Source: Nocardia colli (GTDB lineage: Bacteria > Actinomycetota > Actinomycetes > Mycobacteriales > Mycobacteriaceae). Taken from it: a stretch of 64,000 nt of DNA. Under the pieces are notes generated by a model, which worked only from the letters and a program-made list of their open reading frames with translations, was not told where the DNA came from and made no database searches. Position numbers and translations under genes: made by a program. The DNA is taken from the NCBI RefSeq assembly GCF_008704205.1, contig NZ_VXLC01000021.1, positions 186,001-250,000 of the forward strand, in the 5' to 3' direction. This document shows, piece after piece, positions 49,062 to 57,118 of this stretch. Position 1 is the stretch's first letter, and each line of letters begins with the position of its first letter.

Positions 49062-50453
49062 ATGGAGCGACTAACCGGATTGGATGCCAGCTTTCTCTAC
49101 TTGGAAACCGGGACCCAGCACCTGCACGTGTGTGCGCTGCTGATCCTCGATCCCAGCTCAGGGGACTATTCATTCGAGAAATTCAAGGCCGAACTCGGCC
49201 GGCGGCTACCCCTGATCCCGCAGATGCGCCGCCGCGTCTACGAGGTGCCGTTCAACCTCGATCACCCGGTCTGGGTCGAGGATCAGAACTTCGACCTGGA
49301 CTATCACATTCGGCGCATCGGCATCGCCGCCCCGGCCGATCGGCGCGAACTGGCCGAACTGGTCGGCGACATCGCCAGCCGCCCGATGGACCGCGACCGC
49401 CCGCTCTGGGAGATGTCGGTGGTCGAGGGCCTCGACGACGGCAAGATCGCGGTGATCTGCAAGTACCACCACGCCGCGGTGGACGGCATCACCGGCACGA
49501 ACATGATGATGCACCTGTGCGATCTGGAGCCGAACGCGGCCAAGACGCCGCCCGCCGCGCAGTGGCGGCCGGAGGCGAGTCCGAACGACTGGCAGCTGCT
49601 GGCCAAGGCGGTGGTCAAGTTCCCGACCAAGGCGGGCATCGTCGGCATGGTGCCGAAGACCCTCGGTCTGGTGGCCGGTTTCGCGAACCGGCGGCGCACC
49701 GACAAGGCGGGCATGGCGTTGCCGTTCTCCGCGCCGCGCACCCCGTTCAACCTGGCCATCACCCCGCATCGCGCGGTCGCGTTCACCGAGGCCGAACTCG
49801 GGGCGATCAAGGAGATCAAGTCCGCGTTCGGGGTGAAGATCAACGACGTGGTGCTGACCATCGTGGCCGGGGTGCTGCGCGCCTACCTGGAGAAGCACGA
49901 CGAACTGCCGGACCGTTCGCTGGTCGCGTCGGTGCCGGTGTCGGTGCACGAATCGACCAGGCACACCGCGGGCATCAACAAGGTGTCCACGCTGTTCGCC
50001 CGGCTCGGCACCGATATCGCGGATCCGGTCGAACGCCTGCGGCAGGTAGCCGAGGACAACCGCGGCGCGAAGGCCGAACACGACCTGATCGGCGCGGACT
50101 TCCTCCAGGACTGGTCGAAGTACGCCCCGCCGAACACCTTTCAGCTCGCGGCGCGGGTGTACTCGTCACTGAAGCTGGCCGAGCGGCATCCGGTGGTGCA
50201 CAACCTGGTGGTGTCGAACGTGCCGGGCCCGCCGATGCCGCTGTACTTCCTCGGCGTGCGGGTGGACGGAATGTATCCGTTCGGTCCGGTCTTTCACGGC
50301 GCGGGACTCACGGTGACCGTGATCTCCAACAACGACGACCTGGACTTCGGCTTCATCGCCTGCAAGGAATTGGTGCCCGACATCAGCGAGCTCGCCGACG
50401 CGGTGCCCGTGGTCGTGGACGAATTGCTCGCCGCCGCACGCAAATTGGGCTGA
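49062..50453 (+). CDS. Wax ester synthase/diacylglycerol acyltransferase (WS/DGAT)
   Basis: This 463-aa acyltransferase makes triacylglycerol or wax esters from acyl-CoA. It starts MERLTGLDASFLYLET. The catalytic HHxxxDG motif is YHHAAVDGITG (His136, His137, Asp141). FGVKINDVVLTIVAGVLRAYL and VSNVPGPPMPLYFLG are the other family blocks. A strong KstR-type operator overlaps its promoter, linking storage-lipid synthesis to steroid degradation, which releases large amounts of acyl-CoA. It is divergent from the COG3687-reductase-ephD unit across a 258-base AT-richer gap, and convergent with the hydrolase gene. Confidence 0.93.
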   Translation: MERLTGLDASFLYLETGTQHLHVCALLILDPSSGDYSFEKFKAELGRRLPLIPQMRRRVYEVPFNLDHPVWVEDQNFDLDYHIRRIGIAAPADRRELAELVGDIASRPMDRDRPLWEMSVVEGLDDGKIAVICKYHHAAVDGITGTNMMMHLCDLEPNAAKTPPAAQWRPEASPNDWQLLAKAVVKFPTKAGIVGMVPKTLGLVAGFANRRRTDKAGMALPFSAPRTPFNLAITPHRAVAFTEAELGAIKEIKSAFGVKINDVVLTIVAGVLRAYLEKHDELPDRSLVASVPVSVHESTRHTAGINKVSTLFARLGTDIADPVERLRQVAEDNRGAKAEHDLIGADFLQDWSKYAPPNTFQLAARVYSSLKLAERHPVVHNLVVSNVPGPPMPLYFLGVRVDGMYPFGPVFHGAGLTVTVISNNDDLDFGFIACKELVPDISELADAVPVVVDELLAAARKLG

Positions 50454-50464
50454 TCCACCGGGCT

Positions 50465-50488
50465 CTGTTCGCCATTGCCGCCGAACAG
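50465..50488. terminator. Hairpin between convergent WS/DGAT and hydrolase genes
   Basis: CTGTTCG pairs with CGAACAG around a 10-base loop, five bases before the hydrolase stop on the other strand. Confidence 0.5.
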
Positions 50489-50492
50489 TGCC

Positions 50493-51389
50493 TCACAATC
50501 TCGCGGCGACCGCCGCGCAGGCCTCGAGCAGCGCGGGCACGAACAGATCCGCCTCCAGCACGCAGGCCGCATGCCCGCCCTTGAGCAGATGAATGCTCGC
50601 GCCGGGAATCATGGTTGCCATCTCCAACTGCCGATAGACCGGGATCGCCCGGTCCTGCGTCGTGATCACCACCGCGGTCGGCATTTTCAGGGTCGACAGC
50701 CAGTCCGTCGCATCGAATCGGCCGACCTCGCCGATCACCTGGGTGATCGCCCAGCCGCTGGTACTGCGCAGTTCGGTGAGCGCCCATCGGTCCAATCGGC
50801 CCGGCGCCCAGGCGATTTCCGGCAGCTCCGGTAGCCGCCCCGCCAATTCCTCGGTGCGCCGGAAGGAATACGGTCCGACCGCGTCGGCGAAGGCACCGAA
50901 GACTCGATGAAAGGCGCGCTCGCGCCACTTCTCCTGGAACCGATACGGCGTGGAACACAACACGAGTCCGCTCACCCGATCCGGATGCCGTTGCGCGGCA
51001 GCCAGACTCACTACCCCGCCGAGCGAATATCCCGCGCAGACAGCCTGTTCCACGCCGAGCGCGTCGAGCACCGCGACCACGTCGTCGGCGCAGTCATCCA
51101 CCGAGAAGCGCGGGGAGCGAATCCCACGACCGTGCCAGCGCTGATCGAACAGGATCACCCGATAGCGCTCGGACAGCTCCGCCAGCGCCGGAAACCAGTT
51201 CAGATACGCGGTACATCCGGTGCCGTGCAACAGGACCAGCGCCGGCGCATCCGCAGGCCCGCCGGTATCGACCACATACGTGCGTCCGCGCCCGGGCAGT
51301 TCGACCAGCCGCCCGCCGGGCACCTCGGCGTTATCCGGCACTCGCCTGGCGAAGCGCCGCAGCGCCGCCGAGGATCGTGAGTTCGTCAT
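50493..51389 (-). CDS. Alpha/beta hydrolase
   Basis: This 298-aa alpha/beta hydrolase has oxyanion segment LVLLHGTGCTAYLNW, nucleophile Ser in AGYSLGGVVSL, acid in VITTQDRAIP and catalytic His in LLKGGHAACV. It could act on an ester, a lactone or a C-C bond. The sequence before the first strand (VELPGRGRTYVVDTGGP) is short and has no signal peptide, so it is cytoplasmic. A perfect KstR-type operator 28 bases upstream places it in the steroid/lipid regulon, perhaps as an esterase or thioesterase. Confidence 0.88.
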   Translation of the reverse strand: MTNSRSSAALRRFARRVPDNAEVPGGRLVELPGRGRTYVVDTGGPADAPALVLLHGTGCTAYLNWFPALAELSERYRVILFDQRWHGRGIRSPRFSVDDCADDVVAVLDALGVEQAVCAGYSLGGVVSLAAAQRHPDRVSGLVLCSTPYRFQEKWRERAFHRVFGAFADAVGPYSFRRTEELAGRLPELPEIAWAPGRLDRWALTELRSTSGWAITQVIGEVGRFDATDWLSTLKMPTAVVITTQDRAIPVYRQLEMATMIPGASIHLLKGGHAACVLEADLFVPALLEACAAVAARL

Positions 51390-51417
51390 CGCGCCTCCCG
51401 CGTATCGCGGACAGAAT

Positions 51418-51431
51418 TAGAACGTGTTCTA
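51418..51431. promoter_or_regulatory. KstR-type operator upstream of the alpha/beta hydrolase
   Basis: TAGAACGTGTTCTA matches TnnAACnnGTTnnA and has perfect TAGAAC/GTTCTA arms. It lies 28 bases before the hydrolase start and after the MaoC stop. Confidence 0.82.
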
Positions 51432-51487
51432 CACACGATGATGCCACAGCACGAAGCCCGGCAACGGCGGGATGCGACAGCGAGTGC

Positions 51488-51946
51488 TCAGCCGAGGGCG
51501 CGGACGATGGATTCGGCGATGCAGGCGGGCTTGTCCGAGCCATCGCCCTCGATGACCGTCGCGATCACGACCTGGAGCCCGCCGGGCACCTCGTCGACAC
51601 TGACGATCGTGGCCCGGCCGCGGATGCGCGAACCGGCCGGCACCGGCGCCGGGAACCGAACCTTGTTGAGGCCGTAGTTGATCCGCGCACCGGCGTCGGA
51701 GATTTCGAAGATCTCCCGCATGATCGCCGGGAGCAGCGACAGGGTCAGATATCCGTGCGCGATCGTGGTGCCGTACGGCCCCGCGGCCGCCCGCTCCGGA
51801 TCGACGTGGATCCACTGCCGATCCTCGGTCGCCTCGGCGAAGGCGGTGATCCGTTCCTGGCCGATCTCGATCCAGCCGCTCACGCCGAGGTCGGTACCCG
51901 CGGCCTTGCGCAGCGATTCCATGGTGAAGACGGTGGGCTCGCTCAT
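51488..51946 (-). CDS. MaoC family (R)-hydratase
   Basis: This 152-aa single hot-dog protein has hydratase motif DRQWIHVDPERAAAGPYGTTIAHGYLTLSLLP, with Asp and His of hydratase 2, and the later strand INYGLNKVRFPAPVPAGSRIRG. It should hydrate enoyl-CoA substrates, as in fatty-acid or steroid side-chain degradation. It is on the same strand as the hydrolase, which starts 99 bases downstream behind its own KstR-type box. ATG 51946 is preferred over a start 24 codons upstream, which would cut into the promoter. Confidence 0.9.
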   Translation of the reverse strand: MSEPTVFTMESLRKAAGTDLGVSGWIEIGQERITAFAEATEDRQWIHVDPERAAAGPYGTTIAHGYLTLSLLPAIMREIFEISDAGARINYGLNKVRFPAPVPAGSRIRGRATIVSVDEVPGGLQVVIATVIEGDGSDKPACIAESIVRALG

Positions 51947-52003
51947 ACCAGAAACCCTAAAACGAACGACCCACCCCGGCCAGCGGATCAAAAAGGCCCG
52001 AAT

Positions 52004-52033
52004 CACTGTCTGAGACAATGTAGACTGACAGTG
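52004..52033. promoter_or_regulatory. Dyad upstream of maoC
   Basis: CACTGTC and GACAGTG are perfect 7-base arms 16 bases apart, and TGTCTGAGACA inside is itself a palindrome. It lies 58 bases before the maoC start and may be the operator of a TetR-like regulator not in the window. Confidence 0.4.
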
Positions 52034-52074
52034 CTCGCGGCGCGGAATCAGAAACCGCCTCCCGCGCCGCGAGC
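52033..52074. terminator. GC-rich hairpin in the maoC-SDR gap
   Basis: GCTCGCGGCGCG and CGCGCCGCGAGC form a perfect 12-base stem with an 18-base loop. It may insulate the divergent promoters; no T-run follows. Confidence 0.45.
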
Positions 52075-52199
52075 GTGGCGATGACCAGCGCTTCGGCGGG
52101 TCGATCAGCCGAAGACACTGACCCGCAATAACTTTCCGCCCCCACGGCCCCGATATGGCACGATCGACCCTGAGGCCAACACTCGATTCGGCGCAATTC

Positions 52200-52213
52200 T
52201 GTAACGTGTTCTA
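52200..52213. promoter_or_regulatory. KstR-type operator upstream of the SDR gene
   Basis: TGTAACGTGTTCTA matches TnnAACnnGTTnnA and continues GTACG, as at 49035. It lies 39 bases before the start codon. Confidence 0.8.
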
Positions 52214-52252
52214 GTACGTTGGCGTGGACGGACGAGAGACGGAGGTGCCTCG

Positions 52253-52996
52253 ATGGGGCGGTTGACCGGCAAGGTGGCATTGATCAGCGGCGGGGCCCGC
52301 GGCATGGGCGCGGCGCACGCCAAGGCCATGGTGGCCGAGGACGCCCGGGTCGTCCTCGGCGACCTGCTCGACGACGAGGGCGCCGCGATCGCCAAGGAAC
52401 TGGGCGACGCCGCCGCCTACGTGCACCTCGACGTGCGCGAGCCGGCCGACTGGCAGGGCGCGGTCGCCGAGGCGGTGCAGCGGTTCGGATCGCTGAACGT
52501 GCTGGTCAACAATGCGGGCATCGCCAACGGCAACCTGCTCGTCGACTTCGAACTGGCCGAGTGGCAGCGGATCATCGACATCAACCTCACCGGAACGTTC
52601 CTCGGCATGCAGGCCGCCACACCCGCGATGAAGGAGGCTGGCGGCGGCTCGATCATCAACATCTCCTCCGTCGAAGGCCTGCGCGGCAGCCCCGGCCTGC
52701 ACGGCTACGTCGCGACCAAATTCGCCGTCCGCGGCCTGACCAAGTCGACGGCACTCGAGCTGGCGCAGTTCAACATTCGGGTCAACTCGGTGCACCCCGG
52801 CCTGATCACCACGCCGATGACCGAGGGCATTCCGGCGGATTTCCTGCAGATCCCGCTGGGCCGCGCCGCCGACCCGTCCGAGGTGGCCGCGCTGATCACC
52901 TTCCTGGCCAGCGACGAATCGTCCTATTCGACCGGCGCCGAATTCATCATCGACGGCGGCCTCACCGTAGGCGTCCCGCACAAGACCTTCGACTAG
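52253..52996 (+). CDS. Hydroxysteroid-dehydrogenase-type SDR (FabG3/Rv2002-like)
   Basis: This 247-aa classical short-chain dehydrogenase has cofactor loop GGARGMGA (13-20) with Asp37 favouring NAD(H), NNAGI (86-90), and catalytic residues Asn111, Ser139, Tyr152 and Lys156. From memory it closely tracks mycobacterial Rv2002 (FabG3, a 3-alpha/20-beta-hydroxysteroid dehydrogenase): GKVALISGGARGMGAAH, AEWQRIIDINLTGTFLG, GYVATKFAVRGLTKSTALEL and LASDESSYSTGAEF. GGAGG lies upstream of ATG 52253. The KstR-type box supports a role in steroid metabolism. Confidence 0.9.
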   Translation: MGRLTGKVALISGGARGMGAAHAKAMVAEDARVVLGDLLDDEGAAIAKELGDAAAYVHLDVREPADWQGAVAEAVQRFGSLNVLVNNAGIANGNLLVDFELAEWQRIIDINLTGTFLGMQAATPAMKEAGGGSIINISSVEGLRGSPGLHGYVATKFAVRGLTKSTALELAQFNIRVNSVHPGLITTPMTEGIPADFLQIPLGRAADPSEVAALITFLASDESSYSTGAEFIIDGGLTVGVPHKTFD

Positions 52997-52999
52997 ACC

Positions 53000-54019
53000 T
53001 CAGTCGCCGTAGTGATGCGGCAGATCGCGGGTCAGCACCAGCGCGAGCACCGGCAGCGCCATCAACGCGAGGCAGGCGATCACGTTGATCCACTTGTAGG
53101 CGACCACGATCGCCGCGAACTCGCGCAAGATCGCCGAGGGCAGGTAGTAGAAGGCGGTCTTGGCGCCGGTCACCTCGGCATCGAGGTCGAGGCGCCGGGC
53201 CAGGATCGCCGTACGCAGGATGTGGAAGTTGCTGGTCACCAGCACCATTCGGGTGGACTCGCCGCGCTCGCCCAGTAATCGCTTGGTGTAGAGCAGGTTT
53301 TCCCGCGTGGTCGTCGAACGGTCCTCCAGCACAACGCTGTCCGCGGGCACGCCCTGGTCGACGAGGTACCCGGCCATCGCCGAGGCCTCCGAGACCGTCT
53401 CGTCGGAACCCTTTCCGCCGCTGGTGATCAGCAGCGGCCGCCGCCCCGCCGCGAGTTCGGCGCGGTACACCTCGATGGCCCGATCCAGGCGGCTCGCCAG
53501 CAGCGGCGGCACCCGCGCGCCGACCAGCCCGGAGCCGTGCACGACGATCGCGTCCATGCCCGGCCGATAGGGCAACGCGCCGTAGAACATCGAATACAAC
53601 AGGAAGCTGGCGAACAGGAATCCGACGTAACTCACCGCCATGGTCCCCGACGTCAGAATCACGATGGACCAGATGCCGCCGGTGAAAATCGCCACCGCGA
53701 GCAACACGTACGGCACCAGCAGCACGACGCCGAGCGCGAGCGGCAGCAGGTTCGCGATCCGCAGCCCTTCGCGCCGAATCATCTGCCCGCCGTTGACCAT
53801 CAGCAACCCGGCGAGCACCAGCACGAGCAGTGGTGACAGCAGCACCAGCAGGCCGGCCAGCACTACGGGCAGATCGCCCTGAGCGCCGGACCCGATCGCC
53901 CACACACCGGTGAATGCCAGTCCGAGCAGCAGAAATACCCCGTTGCTCAGCCGTCGCCGGTCGCTGCGGAACCTCAGCAGGAAGACGCCGAGCAGGACCA
54001 AGCCGATCACGAGCAGCAT
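53000..54019 (-). CDS. YdcF family membrane protein (DUF218/SanA-like)
   Basis: This 339-aa protein has five or so N-terminal membrane helices (to about residue 155). A cytoplasmic or extracellular DUF218 domain follows, with DAIVVHGSGLVGARVPPLLASRLDRAIEVY, PLLITSGGKGSDETVSEASAMAGYL, LEDRSTTTRENLLYTKRLL and VTSNFHILRTAILAR. One last helix lies at the C-terminus. DUF218 proteins are linked to cell-envelope integrity and vancomycin barrier function. The start is ATG 54019 or GTG 54022. It is convergent with the SDR gene, four bases away. Confidence 0.87.
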   Translation of the reverse strand: MLLVIGLVLLGVFLLRFRSDRRRLSNGVFLLLGLAFTGVWAIGSGAQGDLPVVLAGLLVLLSPLLVLVLAGLLMVNGGQMIRREGLRIANLLPLALGVVLLVPYVLLAVAIFTGGIWSIVILTSGTMAVSYVGFLFASFLLYSMFYGALPYRPGMDAIVVHGSGLVGARVPPLLASRLDRAIEVYRAELAAGRRPLLITSGGKGSDETVSEASAMAGYLVDQGVPADSVVLEDRSTTTRENLLYTKRLLGERGESTRMVLVTSNFHILRTAILARRLDLDAEVTGAKTAFYYLPSAILREFAAIVVAYKWINVIACLALMALPVLALVLTRDLPHHYGD

Positions 54020-54255
54020 CACCGAACCACCGTAACCGGCGCGGCGGCAACCGTGCGGCGATGCCACGCCGCCGCCCGCCGATCGACCGCCCCGCACGGC
54101 GCGGCTCCCTCCCGGCTTTCCCTTTGTCCCATATCGTGTCGCTCGTCCGAATACCGGCCGGGCGACTATTCGCGGCCACTCTTCGGATTATTCGACTTTC
54201 GGCATGCCCAACAATCCCCCGTGAATGTCGTGATGAATGGGAGTCGCTCATCGCC

Positions 54256-55470
54256 ATGCTTCGACACATCCGCCCCGCGCTCGCCGTTGTCGCCCTGCTG
54301 ATATCGGTCGCACACGTGGCCGTCGTGCCGGGTACCGCTGCGGCACAACCGATCTATCCCGCGCCGGACCCCGACCCCTTCTACGCGGCGCCGCCCGATC
54401 TGGATCGGTTCGGCGCCGGTGACGTGCTCGCCGTGCGCCCGATGCCGCCGCTGCTCGGATTTCCCGGCACCACCGTCACGATGATCAAGTTCCGCTCCAC
54501 CAATTCGGCGGGCAATCCGATCGCGGCCACCAGCACGGTGCTGACCCCGCACAACCATGCCCCCGGCGGCCCGCTGCTGTCCTACCAGCACATCATCAAC
54601 GGCCTCGGCACCCAGTGCGCGGTCTCGCGGGTGCTCTACACCGGCGACCCGAATCTCGCTGTGCGCGAAGCGCCCGCGCTCAACACGGTGCTGCTGCGCG
54701 GCTGGTCGGTGGCGCTACCCGATCATCTCGGCCCGACCAGCGCCTACGGCGCGGCCAAGCTGGGCGGCATGATCACCCTGGACGGAATTCGCGCGGCCCG
54801 CAGGGTCAACGAGCTCGGCCTGGCGAAGAGCCCGGTCGCGATGTTCGGCTACTCCGGCGGCGGCATGGCCACCGGCTGGGCGGCCGCGCTGGCTCCGACC
54901 TACGCGCCGGAGCTCGATATCGTCGGCGCGGCCGAGGGCGGCGTCCCGATGAATCTGGTGAAGATGACCGAGGGCCTCGGCTACTCCAGGCATCCCGCGT
55001 TCGGGCTGGCGCTGGCGGCGGCCATCGGCCTCGAGCGGGAATACCCGACGCGGCTGCCGATCAGCGACAACCTCAACGATTTCGGCCGGGCGACCCGCGA
55101 TCAGATCGCCAACGGCTGCACCAACGAGATCCTGGCGGCCGGCGCCGGGCACAACGTCCTGGATGTGGCCAGTTCCACCTCGTTGGCCGACGACCCGAGC
55201 GCGCGCTCGGTGCTCGAGGAGAACAGCCTGGAGCTCTACGCCGGCGTGCCGAAAATGCCGATCTACCAATGGCGTTCGACGGAGGACGTGCTGATCCCGG
55301 TGGCCTCGATCGACAACACCGTACGGCGCTACTGTGCGGCCGGCGCACGGGTGCAGTCGGAACTGATTCCGAGCCCGGACCACCTGACCACCGCGGTGCT
55401 CGGCGCACCTGCCGCGGTGTCCTGGATCGAGGACCGGTTCCGCGGCATCCCCGCACCGAACGACTGCTGA
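54256..55470 (+). CDS. Secreted lipase (LIP family, PF03583)
   Basis: This 404-aa exported protein has a signal peptide (ALAVVALLISVAHVAVVPGTAAA) and a lipase domain with nucleophile Ser in MFGYSGGGMATGWA. The later acid (STEDVLIPV) and His (PSPDHLTTAV) complete a plausible triad. Family members are secretory lipases that release fatty acids from triglycerides or esters. ATG 54256 is chosen for the signal peptide. It is divergent from ydcF and is followed by a very strong terminator hairpin. Confidence 0.9.
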   Translation: MLRHIRPALAVVALLISVAHVAVVPGTAAAQPIYPAPDPDPFYAAPPDLDRFGAGDVLAVRPMPPLLGFPGTTVTMIKFRSTNSAGNPIAATSTVLTPHNHAPGGPLLSYQHIINGLGTQCAVSRVLYTGDPNLAVREAPALNTVLLRGWSVALPDHLGPTSAYGAAKLGGMITLDGIRAARRVNELGLAKSPVAMFGYSGGGMATGWAAALAPTYAPELDIVGAAEGGVPMNLVKMTEGLGYSRHPAFGLALAAAIGLEREYPTRLPISDNLNDFGRATRDQIANGCTNEILAAGAGHNVLDVASSTSLADDPSARSVLEENSLELYAGVPKMPIYQWRSTEDVLIPVASIDNTVRRYCAAGARVQSELIPSPDHLTTAVLGAPAAVSWIEDRFRGIPAPNDC

Positions 55471-55478
55471 TCATCCCA

Positions 55479-55513
55479 CCATCGGGGCGCGAGACGCCGC
55501 CGCGCCCCGATGG
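55479..55513 (+). terminator. Terminator of the lipase gene
   Basis: CCATCGGGGCGCG and CGCGCCCCGATGG form a perfect 13-base stem with a 9-base loop, nine bases after the lipase stop. Confidence 0.85.
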
Positions 55514-55532
55514 CGGCACCTAAAGTGGGGAC

Positions 55533-56561
55533 ATGGTCACGATCATCGGCGGTGGAATCGCGGGTACGTTGCTGGCTGGGGCGCTCGCGCGGGAGCAACG
55601 GCCGGTCACGGTCTACGAGAGCCAGCCGGCCGTCGGCGCGGGACATTTTCTGGCACTGGATGATCGGGCGCATGCCGCGCTGACCAGATTGGGTGTCGGC
55701 ATCGACCGGCTGCACAAAGCGTCGCACGAGCTGACCGAGCTCCGCGCGGCCGACCGGGCCGGAGTGATCCGCAGCGACACCCGCACCGGGCGCCGGCTGT
55801 ACCTACGCGCCGATCTCATGCGCGCGCTGACCGAATTCGCCACCGACACAACGGCGGACATCCACTTCGGCACCCCCATCACCGAGCTCGACAGCACCGA
55901 GGGCACGCTCTTCAGCGGACCCGACCCGGTTCCGGCCGACGACGTGATCATCGCCGCCGACGGCATCGACTCCCTCGCCCGGCGCACCCTCGAACCCGAG
56001 CGCAATGCCGAATACTCCGGGCAGATCATCATCTACGGCATCACCGCCCAGCCGATCCGGCCGAGCACCGACCCGTCCGTCCTGCATTTCCACCGGCAAC
56101 TCGACGACGACGCCCGACCGGTCAGCACCTTCGGGCACTTCTGGAACGACGAGATCTCGGTGTGGTTCACTCGCCTCACGCGCGGGCCACTCGCGTTGCA
56201 GGACATCGGATCTCAGCCGATCGACGGCTGGACGAAGCAGATTCTGGCGGGCGCAACCGCAATCCCGGAACTCGCCGAGACCATGTTGGCCGCGACCGAC
56301 ATCGTGCACGTCTCCAACGCACGCACCGTGCCGCTGGCCGAAGCACGTCCCCCGCAGACTCCCGTAATCCTTTGCGGCGACGCGGATCACGCCATCACAC
56401 CGGCCGCAGGCGTCGGCGCGCGCGACGCCATCGAAGACGCGGCCGCGCTGACCGAAGCCCTCACCTCCGGCGGCTCACCGGCCGCCGCGATGGCCGAGCG
56501 CCGGCGCCGGATCCTCGACGAGTGGGCCGAAGCGGCCCAAATGTTCCGCAGCGCAACGTAA
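55533..56561 (+). CDS. FAD-dependent monooxygenase (PF01494 type)
   Basis: This 342-aa flavoprotein has an N-terminal Rossmann motif (MVTIIGGGIAGTLLAGAL), the DG motif VIIAADGIDSLARR and the GD motif VILCGDADHAITPAAGVGARDAIEDAAAL. This is the order of aromatic hydroxylases and related class A flavin monooxygenases. It is shorter than PHBH-type enzymes and has no C-terminal thioredoxin-like domain. The substrate is unknown. It stands alone between two strong hairpins. Confidence 0.87.
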   Translation: MVTIIGGGIAGTLLAGALAREQRPVTVYESQPAVGAGHFLALDDRAHAALTRLGVGIDRLHKASHELTELRAADRAGVIRSDTRTGRRLYLRADLMRALTEFATDTTADIHFGTPITELDSTEGTLFSGPDPVPADDVIIAADGIDSLARRTLEPERNAEYSGQIIIYGITAQPIRPSTDPSVLHFHRQLDDDARPVSTFGHFWNDEISVWFTRLTRGPLALQDIGSQPIDGWTKQILAGATAIPELAETMLAATDIVHVSNARTVPLAEARPPQTPVILCGDADHAITPAAGVGARDAIEDAAALTEALTSGGSPAAAMAERRRRILDEWAEAAQMFRSAT

Positions 56562-56563
56562 AA

Positions 56564-56602
56564 CGGCGGCGCGGGGACGAAGTGATCGTCCCCGCACCGC
56601 CG
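56564..56602. terminator. Bidirectional terminator hairpin
   Basis: A 17-base stem (left arm CGGCGGCGCGGGGACGA) with one mismatch and loop AGTGA lies between the convergent FAD monooxygenase and csbD genes. Confidence 0.82.
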
Positions 56603-56617
56603 GAAAGCTCAGGCGAC

Positions 56618-56869
56618 TCAGGATTCCTTGCCGCTCTCGTAGGCGCTCTGGCGAGCCTCGTTCAGGGTGGCCTCGGCGCGAGCCTTCTCCGCCTCGGCTT
56701 CCTTCTTGGCTGCCTCGCGCTCGGACTCGGCCTTGTCCTGCTGGGCGCGGCCCTCGCTCTTCAGGCCTTCGTTGCCGGTGATGATGCCTGCGGCTTCCTT
56801 GGCTTTGCCCTTGACGTCCTCGACGACGCCCTCGACTGCCTCGCGCGGTCCGCTGTCGTGCTTGGTCAT
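56618..56869 (-). CDS. CsbD family stress protein with charged C-terminal helix
   Basis: This 83-aa protein has a CsbD domain (EAVEGVVEDVKGKAKEAAGIITGNEGLKSEGRA). A long Glu/Lys/Ala-rich helix follows (DKAESEREAAKKEAEAEKARAEA), probably a coiled coil. It is longer than the paralogue at 22970. A SigF-like promoter (GATT-N15-GGGTAT) lies 42 bases upstream, so both are probably SigF targets. The start is ATG 56869. Confidence 0.85.
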   Translation of the reverse strand: MTKHDSGPREAVEGVVEDVKGKAKEAAGIITGNEGLKSEGRAQQDKAESEREAAKKEAEAEKARAEATLNEARQSAYESGKES

Positions 56870-56910
56870 GACTACTCCTCCAACTAGGGGTGTGGGCGGT
56901 CATTCGCCGC

Positions 56911-56935
56911 ATACCCGGCCCCTCTGCCGTCAATC
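56911..56935 (-). promoter_or_regulatory. SigF-type promoter of the second csbD gene
   Basis: On the minus strand GATT (56935-56932), 15 bases and GGGTAT (56916-56911) match the SigF pattern. The -10 element equals that of the sigF operon. Confidence 0.6.
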
Positions 56936-57118
56936 AGCAAGGGACATGATGCGGGCTGTGTCTCCCGTCACGCCATGACGCAGCCAACCCCGTTCTCGCC
57001 GAACAGCACTCACCCGCACCCCGCCGGCAACATTTCAGTTTCGCGGTCGGATCGCGGATCTCGCTCGTCTACCGGACCGGAGCGGGCAGGTCGCGGTGCA
57101 AACCAACGGGTTTCGACG

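Larger units (their letters stand above)
51947..52252. other. Divergent regulatory gap between maoC and the SDR gene
   Basis: These 306 bases hold a CACTGTC/GACAGTG dyad (52004-52033) that includes TGTCTGAGACA, a GC-rich 12-base hairpin (52033-52074), and the KstR-type box at 52200. No gene is visible. Confidence 0.6.
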
